5,703 nt of DNA from assembly GCA_003526525.1 (NCBI GenBank), contig DPVV01000255.1, forward strand, positions 1 through 5,703. The letters are read 5' to 3'. Below are positions 1-5,703 of the stretch, in pieces; the stretch's first letter is position 1; the number at the start of each line of letters is the position of its first letter. Source of the DNA: Lachnoclostridium phytofermentans (GTDB taxonomy: Bacteria > Bacillota > Clostridia > Lachnospirales > Lachnospiraceae). The notes beneath the pieces are model-generated. The model was not told the origin of the DNA. It did no database searches and worked only from the letters and a program-made list of their open reading frames with translations. The position numbers and the translations under genes were made by a program.

Positions 1-762
1 CGCGCTACCATTGATAATGATATGTATAAAAAAGAGGATTGGATGAATAAATACTATATTCAGAAATCTAGTGAACAGACAGAGTACTTTAGATATGAAG
101 CTGCACAGGATAAAGTGATTGTTTCCATCGGTAAATACTTTAGTTGCTATAATCAATCATGGGGATTCGAATGTGACTTTGAATATACGGTATATTCCTG
201 TGGTCAGGTTAAAGTAAACTTACATGGAAAAGCAATACAGAATGGAAAGCTGGAGCCAGCCTTCCTACCAAGAATCGGTATTATAATGAAGGGAAATAAG
301 GAACTTCAACATGCCGTGTGGTATGGACGCGGACCTGGAGAAAATTATGCGGACAGCAAAGAAGCAAGCATAATGGGGGTTTATTCCAGCTCTGTAGACG
401 AGATGGGAACTAACTATGTATTTCCTCAGGAAAATGGACATAGAGAAGAGGTAAGATGGTTCGGTATCGGAGATGGGGATAAGACACTGCTATGTAAGGC
501 AGAAATACCTCTTGGATTAAATCTTGCAAACTATACCGATGATAGTCTGGAGAATGCGAAACATCCATTCCAAATCCAAAGAGCGGAGGATGTTATTATC
601 CACATGGATTATGTACAGTCCGGATTGGGGAGCAACAGTTGCGGAGAGGAACAGCAGGAGGAATTCAAGGTCAAACTTCAGGATTTTACTATGGCATTTA
701 TGTTACAGGTGGTGCCTTGCGGTGAAGAAGTGAAGGAAGCAAAAAGGCACTATCTGGACTAA
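1..762 (+). CDS. lacZ: Beta-galactosidase, GH2 family, C-terminal part (5' end outside window)
   Basis: This is the last 253 residues of a cytosolic GH2 beta-galactosidase, which hydrolyses lactose and other beta-galactosides. The reading frame is open from base 1 and begins RATIDND, equivalent to the RAPxDND motif that opens the C-terminal beta-sandwich (domain 5, 'small chain') of LacZ/EbgA enzymes. Further family marks are GRGPGENYAD at bases 325-354, the YVFPQENGHR stretch, and SGLGSNSCG near the end. The last motif lies where E. coli LacZ carries its Trp999 region; here the segment has Cys, as in many Firmicute homologues. The catalytic domain with its acid/base and nucleophile glutamates would lie upstream and cannot be checked. 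The usual Arg after GPxENYxD is replaced (DSK). The apparent ATG at base 22 is internal and is not a start. The stop is TAA at 760-762. The neighbouring LacI-type regulator fits a beta-galactoside role. LacZ and EbgA subtypes cannot be separated from this fragment. Confidence 0.93.
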   Translation, partial: RATIDNDMYKKEDWMNKYYIQKSSEQTEYFRYEAAQDKVIVSIGKYFSCYNQSWGFECDFEYTVYSCGQVKVNLHGKAIQNGKLEPAFLPRIGIIMKGNKELQHAVWYGRGPGENYADSKEASIMGVYSSSVDEMGTNYVFPQENGHREEVRWFGIGDGDKTLLCKAEIPLGLNLANYTDDSLENAKHPFQIQRAEDVIIHMDYVQSGLGSNSCGEEQQEEFKVKLQDFTMAFMLQVVPCGEEVKEAKRHYLD

Positions 763-784
763 GAAGATAGAGGAGCGAAGGGCA

Positions 785-915
785 TTACTTCTAGCTAAAA
801 AATAGGGAAGCGAAAGCACTGGTCGCTTGAATTTAGAAAGCAAGAAAGTGAACGAACGGACTACTTGATTTAAGAAAGTAATGTAGTGAGAGTTGATGCC
901 TGAACTTTAAGATGA
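785..915. repeat. Degenerate tandem repeat, about 38-nt period
   Basis: The gap after the beta-galactosidase holds three, perhaps four, diverged copies of a unit of about 38 nt. AGYGA cores occur at 809-813, 847-851 and 885-889, exactly 38 nt apart. TTTA(A)GA cores occur at 832, 869 and 906, exactly 37 nt apart. ACTT-like starts occur at 787 and 863. Copies at 827-854 and 865-892 match at about 20 of 28 positions. No convincing ORF runs through it, and stops occur in the frames I read. A 6-bp hairpin (AAGCGA 808-813 with TCGCTT 823-828) lies inside the first unit and is probably a by-product. The style resembles dispersed intergenic repeats I associate with Lachnospiraceae genomes, but that is from memory and unverified. 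Confidence 0.5.
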
Positions 916-942
916 AAAAAAGAATCATGCCTTGGACAGGGG

Positions 943-995
943 GAAGGAAGATTATTTGAAATCAGAAAGTATATGAAACAAAGAAATCTTCCTTC
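943..995 (+). promoter_or_regulatory. Inverted repeat upstream of the GH65 ribosome binding site
   Basis: GAAGGAAGATT at 943-953 is perfectly complementary to AATCTTCCTTC at 985-995. This is an 11-bp stem with a 31-nt A-rich loop. It ends 12 nt before the Shine-Dalgarno AAGGAG (1008-1013). No T-run follows, so it is not a standard terminator. It could be a leader-RNA stem, an RNA-stability or processing element, or a two-part protein site. I found no convincing -35/-10 pair between 763 and 1021, so the GH65 gene may be read from a promoter upstream of lacZ. The rest of the gap holds nothing else I can name. Confidence 0.4.
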
Positions 996-1021
996 AATTA
1001 TAGAAATAAGGAGCAGAGAAG

Positions 1022-3334
1022 ATGATTAAAGATAGATTTTCAGAAAGATTAAGTAAGATGCTTAGTTCCGATGATTGGATGATTTTGCAGGAGGAATACG
1101 AATCGGAAGAAAATCTGAAATTTGAGAGTTTATTCAGCTTATCCAATGGATACTTGGGCATTCGGGGAAGCTATGAAGAAGGAACAAAAGTTACACTTCC
1201 GTATTTATATATCAATGGCGTATTTGATAAGTCGGAAACTTTTATGCGTGAGCTTGCGACACTCCCCAATTGGCTTGGAATTAAGCTTTATGTGGAAAAA
1301 GAGCTAATTGGAATCGAAGAATGTGAGATTTTAGATTTTTCCAGAGTTTTGGATATGAAGCATGCACTATTAGCGAAGCATGTCTTACTACGTGATAATG
1401 AGGGCAGAGAAACCCTGATAGAGGGAATTCGCTTTGTCAGCCGTGCAAATGTACACCGGATGGGAATTAAGCTATATGTAACTCCGATGAATTACAGCGG
1501 AATTATTGAAGTGGAAAGCATTATTGACGGATCCATTATTAACTTCTTTGATGCACCCCGTTTTAAAGTAAAGCACACTTATTTGACAGCGAATGAAAAG
1601 CTGGATGAAAACGGTGCTTATATGGAAGTGGCAACAAGGGACAATCATCTGCATGTAGGTACCGGATGCCATATAGAAGCTTATAAAAATGGAGAATGCA
1701 TCTTGAAAAACAGAATGTTCCATGCATTTGGAGAGCAGGCGGTGGAATTCTCTGATTTTCATGCAAACAAAGGTGAAACAGTAGAAATTGTGAAATATGT
1801 ATCTATGTATACAGAACGTGACGTGGCAAAATACGCGCTACATACAAGGGTAAAAGAAGAAGTGGATACTTTCATCCAGACCGGTTTTGATGAAGAACTG
1901 TCTGTACATAAAGCTGTTTATACAGACATGTGGAAAAAGGCAGATATTCGAATTGAAGGTGATTTTGAGTTAGACCGTGCCATACGCTTTAATCTCTTTC
2001 ATCTGATGAGTACAGGAAATGAACATGACGATAGAGTAAATGTTGGTGCAAAGCTACTTTCCGGTGAAGAATACGGCGGACATGCTTTCTGGGATACCGA
2101 GTTGTTTATGCTTCCATTTTTCTCATATGTCTTCCCTAAAACGGCGCGGAATCTAGAGACTTACCGATACCGCCTACTGGATGCAGCAAGAGCAAACGCT
2201 AAGAAAAATGGATACCAAGGTGCACAGTATCCATGGGAATCTGCGGATGACGGTACGGAGCAGTGCCCAGACTGGACCATTGAGCCGGATGGTACCTGCT
2301 ATCGCTGCTATGTAGCGGTTTATGAGCATCATGTAACAGCAGCAGTTGCTTATGGTGTATATAACTATGTAAAAATTACAAAGGACTGGGATTTCTTCTT
2401 CAACAAAGGTGCAGAGATTTTAACGGAAACAGCAAGATTCTGGGCAAGCCGTTGCGAATATGTGGCAGCAAAAGACCGTTATGAAATCAATCAGGTAACC
2501 GGTCCAGATGAATGGCATGAACCGGTAAATAATAACCTTTATACAAACTATCTGGCAAAATGGAATTTACGCTATGTAATTTCTTTAATCGATACCCTAA
2601 AGAAGGATTACACCAGTGAGTATCATAAGCTGATTGAAAGAACAGGCCTGACTCCGGATGAAATTGTAAAATGGCAGGACGTTCAGGAAAAAATGTATCT
2701 TCCAAGAAAAGAAGGCACCAGCCTTTTGGAACAATTTGAAGGATATTTTGAATTGGAGAATGTGGTAATAGAGAAATACGATGAGAATGACTGGCCAATC
2801 CGTCCGGAAGCATTAAAAAACAAGAGGGCGAGAGAGACACAGATCATCAAGCAGGCAGATGTTGTCATGCTGCTTCACTTAATGGGTGAGGAATTTGATG
2901 AAGAGATGACAAAATTAAACTATGCTTACTATGAGAAACGTACCCTTCATGGCTCCTCTTTAAGCCCAAGTATTTATGCAATTATGGGTCTTAAGGTAGG
3001 AGACAATTCCAAAGCATATCGTTATCTGCGCCGTGCGGCTTCCATTGATTTGCTGAATCTGCAGAAGAATACTAGAGAAGGAATTCATGCTGCCAATACG
3101 GGTGGTGTGTGGCAGACAGTTGTATTTGGATTTGCAGGAGTTTCTATCGATGAAGATGGTGAATTATCTATTCGCCCGAATATGCCAAAGGAATGGGAGG
3201 GCCTGACCTTCCGTATTCATTATCTGAATTCCTGGTTAGAGATAAGGATTAGTGCAGATAACAGCGCCTTGGTAAAAGTATTGGAAGGAGATCCTATAGC
3301 AGTAAGAATCAATGGAGAAACAGTAGAAGTATAA
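1022..3334 (+). CDS. GH65 family alpha-glucoside phosphorylase
   Basis: This is a complete 770-residue GH65 enzyme, the usual family length. GH65 phosphorylases act in the cytosol and use phosphate to split an alpha-linked glucoside with inversion, giving beta-glucose 1-phosphate and a free acceptor. The N-terminal beta-sandwich (about 15-270) opens with FESLFSLSNGYLGIRG (NGYLGIRG at 42-49). The (alpha/alpha)6 catalytic barrel (about 320-695) carries FWDTE (356-360), YPWES (403-407) and GPDE (494-497), with Glu497 as predicted general acid. Phosphate-site motifs are KQADV (610-614), HGSSLS (643-648) and GIHAANTGGVWQ (687-698). A small C-terminal beta-domain follows. There is no signal peptide. 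The ATG at 1022 follows AAGGAG at 1008-1013 with 8-nt spacing, and the N-terminus fits the family. The acceptor loop (413-437, from EQCPDW to EHH) differs from the EWEITFEEIHRNG-like loop I recall for maltose phosphorylases. Alpha-1,3-specific enzymes known from Clostridium phytofermentans are possible relatives, but the substrate cannot be fixed by reading. Confidence 0.93.
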   Translation: MIKDRFSERLSKMLSSDDWMILQEEYESEENLKFESLFSLSNGYLGIRGSYEEGTKVTLPYLYINGVFDKSETFMRELATLPNWLGIKLYVEKELIGIEECEILDFSRVLDMKHALLAKHVLLRDNEGRETLIEGIRFVSRANVHRMGIKLYVTPMNYSGIIEVESIIDGSIINFFDAPRFKVKHTYLTANEKLDENGAYMEVATRDNHLHVGTGCHIEAYKNGECILKNRMFHAFGEQAVEFSDFHANKGETVEIVKYVSMYTERDVAKYALHTRVKEEVDTFIQTGFDEELSVHKAVYTDMWKKADIRIEGDFELDRAIRFNLFHLMSTGNEHDDRVNVGAKLLSGEEYGGHAFWDTELFMLPFFSYVFPKTARNLETYRYRLLDAARANAKKNGYQGAQYPWESADDGTEQCPDWTIEPDGTCYRCYVAVYEHHVTAAVAYGVYNYVKITKDWDFFFNKGAEILTETARFWASRCEYVAAKDRYEINQVTGPDEWHEPVNNNLYTNYLAKWNLRYVISLIDTLKKDYTSEYHKLIERTGLTPDEIVKWQDVQEKMYLPRKEGTSLLEQFEGYFELENVVIEKYDENDWPIRPEALKNKRARETQIIKQADVVMLLHLMGEEFDEEMTKLNYAYYEKRTLHGSSLSPSIYAIMGLKVGDNSKAYRYLRRAASIDLLNLQKNTREGIHAANTGGVWQTVVFGFAGVSIDEDGELSIRPNMPKEWEGLTFRIHYLNSWLEIRISADNSALVKVLEGDPIAVRINGETVEV

Positions 3335-3349
3335 AAGGAGGACACATTC

Positions 3350-4225
3350 ATGAAGAACAGGCTTGCGATCTACGGTCTTATATTAGTTACGATTATATGG
3401 GGCGGCGGTTTTGTTGCGAGTGATATGGCATTGGAGAGTATGGGTCCGTTTCAAATTATGGTAGTGCGGTTTCTGTTAGCAACTGTCTTGATGGGTTTCA
3501 TCAGCATCAAATCCCTGAAAGGAATTAAAAAAGCAGAGGTAATGGCAGGGGGACTCATGGGAGTCGCCCTCTTTATCGGCTATGCATTTCAGATTGTCGG
3601 GCTACAATATACAACACCATCCAAGAATGCGTTTTTAACTGCATTAAATGTTGTGATAGTTCCATTTATTTCTTTTTTAATTTTAAATAAGAAAATTGGG
3701 GCTAGAGGAGTGGTTGGTGCCCTGATGTCGGTGGCGGGAGTTGCTCTTTTGTCACTAGACAGTAATTTTTCTCTGGGTTTTGGAGACGGTCTAACTCTTA
3801 TCTGTGCTTTCGGTTTCGCATTCCAGATATTTTTGACAAGTGAGTTTGTTAAGAAATATCGTACTACTGTATTAAATTTTATTCAGATGGCAACTGCCTT
3901 ACTATTGTCAGTAGTGTGTCTGGTTGGCTATGGAGAGGTTAATTTTGAGGTTACAACCAAGGGTTTCTTGAGTGTGCTTTATTTAGGCGTTATCAGCACA
4001 ACAGTCTGTTATTTGCTTCAGACTGCTTGCCAAAAATATGTAGATGAAACAAAGGCTGCAATTATCTTATCTATGGAGTCTGTATTCGGAACGATATTTT
4101 CGATTATTATTCTGCATGAAATCATTACACTTCGTATGGTTATCGGCAGCGCGGTTATATTATCAGCAGTTGTCATATCGAATCTGTCGGAAATACAAGA
4201 GGAGATGGAAGAAGTAACGCAATAA
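3350..4225 (+). CDS. EamA-type DMT superfamily transporter
   Basis: This 291-residue integral membrane protein belongs to the drug/metabolite transporter superfamily, whose members carry metabolites across the cytoplasmic membrane. It has ten hydrophobic segments in two EamA repeats (about 5-137 and 145-279). The first helix carries WGGGF (17-21), followed by MGPFQIMVVRFLLA (31-44). The second repeat ends with SMESVFGTIFSIIILHE (241-257), the usual conserved Glu-containing C-terminal motif. The tail after 280 is acidic (EIQEEMEEVTQ) and presumably cytoplasmic. The start has a strong AAGGAGG at 3335-3341 with 8-nt spacing, and the gene begins only 15 nt after the GH65 stop, so the two are very probably co-transcribed. 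The substrate is unknown. Adjacency suggests a sugar, a sugar phosphate or a fermentation product, but EamA proteins are often linked to unrelated genes, so this is inference. Confidence 0.9.
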   Translation: MKNRLAIYGLILVTIIWGGGFVASDMALESMGPFQIMVVRFLLATVLMGFISIKSLKGIKKAEVMAGGLMGVALFIGYAFQIVGLQYTTPSKNAFLTALNVVIVPFISFLILNKKIGARGVVGALMSVAGVALLSLDSNFSLGFGDGLTLICAFGFAFQIFLTSEFVKKYRTTVLNFIQMATALLLSVVCLVGYGEVNFEVTTKGFLSVLYLGVISTTVCYLLQTACQKYVDETKAAIILSMESVFGTIFSIIILHEIITLRMVIGSAVILSAVVISNLSEIQEEMEEVTQ

Positions 4226-4261
4226 CTTTAACTGGGGACTTTCTACCCTTATATCCCTACA

Positions 4262-4281
4262 GTAAATTGATATCAATGTAC
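4262..4281. promoter_or_regulatory. Near-perfect 20-bp palindrome, candidate operator
   Basis: GTAAATTGATATCAATGTAC has 9 of 10 complementary base pairs, with a perfect 12-bp core ATTGATATCAAT (4266-4277). It lies 37 nt after the EamA stop and 11 nt upstream of a promoter-like -35 hexamer at 4293. The centre is A/T rather than the CG typical of LacI-family operators. Another dimeric regulator, perhaps a MarR- or TetR-like protein encoded elsewhere, is therefore as likely as the adjacent LacI-type protein. Confidence 0.45.
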
Positions 4282-4292
4282 ACATTTGGGAC

Positions 4293-4321
4293 TTGTAAAA
4301 AAAAATAGAAAAAGGTATAGT
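4293..4321 (+). promoter_or_regulatory. Candidate vegetative promoter (TTGTAA-N17-TATAGT)
   Basis: The -35-like TTGTAA (4293-4298) is separated by exactly 17 nt, mostly A, from the -10-like TATAGT (4316-4321). Transcription would begin near 4328 and read through about 185 nt of non-coding DNA to the inverted repeat at 4461-4515. It could serve the LacI-family gene with a long leader, or make a short RNA. The call rests on hexamers and spacing only. Confidence 0.45.
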
Positions 4322-4368
4322 AAAGGTGTGATTTGGTGAATTCCACCTTATTCAATTCAACAGTAAAG

Positions 4369-4396
4369 TTGCGCAATCCCAGGTATACATTATAGT
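4369..4396 (+). promoter_or_regulatory. Second promoter-like site overlapping a TTGCGCAA palindrome
   Basis: TTGCGC (4369-4374) and TATAGT (4391-4396) are separated by 16 nt, an acceptable promoter spacing. The -35 hexamer is part of the 8-bp palindrome TTGCGCAA (4369-4376), which has a central CG like LacI-family operators. The symmetry does not extend beyond 8 bp, so an operator role is weakly supported. Confidence 0.25.
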
Positions 4397-4460
4397 TGTG
4401 GATCAAGATGATAAAATAAAAATAATATAGGTGTAATACTGATCTCTCATTAAAACCTTA

Positions 4461-4497
4461 CTAAAAAATCCTTGCAAAAACTCATAAATTCAAGATT

Positions 4498-4515
<18 letters not shown>
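4461..4515. terminator. 14-bp perfect inverted repeat with T6; terminator or attenuator candidate
   Basis: CTAAAAAATCCTTG (4461-4474) is perfectly complementary to CAAGGATTTTTTAG (4502-4515), with a 27-nt spacer. Read as + strand RNA, the CCUUG/CAAGG stem is followed by six U. The symmetry gives the same on the - strand, so it could terminate in both directions. It is the only terminator-like element after the GH65-EamA pair, 235 nt past the EamA stop. The loop is long and the stem is rich in A-T, so it may be weak. It lies just before the LacI-family gene and overlaps that gene's possible -35 region. Confidence 0.5.
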
Positions 4516-5559
<1,044 letters not shown>

Positions 5560-5567
5560 GATTAATT

Positions 5568-5668
5568 TAACCTCTCAGTGAAGTCCATCGCTTCTGTAAG
5601 CGGGGGACTTCACTGTTTCAGCAGAGTTCAAGCTCCTGCTGAAATGCCACGTAGTAGCAAAGAGGTTA
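5568..5668 (+). other. Four-helix junction element of unknown function
   Basis: This non-coding stretch starts 8 nt after the regulator stop. An outer stem pairs TAACCTCT (5568-5575) with AGAGGTTA (5661-5668), 8 of 8. Inside it lie three hairpins with no spacer between them. The first is 5576-5615: 11 perfect pairs, a 2x2 internal loop, then 5 pairs around a CTGT loop. The second is 5616-5644: 9 perfect pairs around an 11-nt loop. The third is 5645-5659: 5 pairs with one C/A mismatch around GTA. One nucleotide (5660) remains unpaired at the junction. It could be a structured RNA or a palindromic mobile repeat whose outer stem acts as terminal inverted repeats. I do not recognise a known RNA family. 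Confidence 0.55.
5576..5618 (+). terminator. Likely terminator hairpin of the LacI-family gene
   Basis: CAGTGAAGTCC (5576-5586) pairs perfectly with GGACTTCACTG (5605-5615). The inner CGCTT (5589-5593) pairs with AAGCG (5598-5602). The hairpin begins 17 nt after the stop codon, a typical position, but only TTT follows, so intrinsic termination may be weak. The same hairpin is the first arm of the larger four-helix element. Confidence 0.5.
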
Positions 5669-5703
5669 TGAGCAAGTAGCGTAAGCGGATTGCGAATATC
5701 CAC
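5669..5703. other. Unassigned end of window, possible repeat tail
   Basis: The last 35 nt contain no start of a recognisable gene. The 8-mer GTAAGCGG (5681-5688) also occurs within the preceding hairpin at 5596-5603. GGAT (5687-5690) can pair with ATCC (5698-5701). The stretch looks like the intergenic repeat tails I associate with Lachnospiraceae genomes, which is an unverified recollection. Confidence 0.25.

Noticed and set aside
22..24. ATG at 22 as the start of a separate 246-residue protein
   Set aside because: The frame is open to base 1, and RATIDND before it matches the inside of a GH2 beta-galactosidase, so it is an internal Met.
524..733. 69-residue + strand ORF inside the beta-galactosidase
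   Set aside because: It is an out-of-frame shadow of a well-supported gene, with no recognisable features.
785..915. CRISPR array
   Set aside because: Copies are too diverged, there are no conserved repeats with unique spacers, and no cas gene is present.
932..975. Promoter for the GH65 gene using TTGGAC (932-937) or TTGAAA (956-961)
   Set aside because: Neither has a -10 hexamer at acceptable spacing.
1472..2868. Several - strand ORFs of 61-117 residues across the GH65 gene
   Set aside because: They lie opposite a strongly conserved coding sequence and show no family motifs.
4232..4256. GGGG/CCC pairing just after the EamA stop as a terminator
   Set aside because: Only three or four pairs form and no T-run follows.
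5568..5668. tRNA gene, because of the cloverleaf-like layout
   Set aside because: Arm lengths, lack of the conserved T-loop and D-loop bases, and absence of an acceptor-stem geometry rule out a tRNA.

Overview
The window looks like chromosomal DNA from a low-to-moderate G+C anaerobic Firmicute, most likely a Lachnospiraceae / Clostridium cluster XIVa relative. The reasons are purine-rich AAGGAG-type ribosome binding sites, A+T-rich intergenic DNA, and a carbohydrate locus combining a GH2 beta-galactosidase, a GH65 phosphorylase and a LacI-type regulator. The taxonomic call is an inference from style and gene content. All four real genes lie on the + strand.

Layout: (1) positions 1-762 are the C-terminal part of a GH2 beta-galactosidase (LacZ/EbgA type) whose start lies outside the window. 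(2) A 259-nt gap (763-1021) holds a degenerate tandem repeat of about 38 nt and an 11-bp inverted repeat just before the next ribosome binding site. (3) 1022-3334 encode a complete GH65 glycoside phosphorylase with all main catalytic and phosphate-binding motifs. (4) After only 15 nt, 3350-4225 encode a ten-helix EamA/DMT membrane transporter. (5) A dense control region (4226-4557) holds a near-perfect 20-bp palindrome, two or three promoter-like sites, and a 14-bp perfect inverted repeat ending in T6. (6) 4558-5559 encode a LacI-family regulator that probably starts at GTG. (7) Directly after it, 5568-5668 can fold into four abutting helices. This is the most unusual structure in the window.

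Functional reading: the beta-galactosidase cleaves beta-galactosides. The GH65 enzyme phosphorolyses an alpha-glucoside to beta-glucose 1-phosphate plus an acceptor sugar. The EamA protein is probably co-transcribed with the GH65 gene and may move a related metabolite. The LacI-family protein resembles the EbgR-like regulators of beta-galactosidase genes and is the natural candidate to control the cluster. No beta-phosphoglucomutase, ABC transporter or PTS gene is visible, so the pathway is incomplete here. The genes are recognisable families. The less explained content is in the non-coding DNA.
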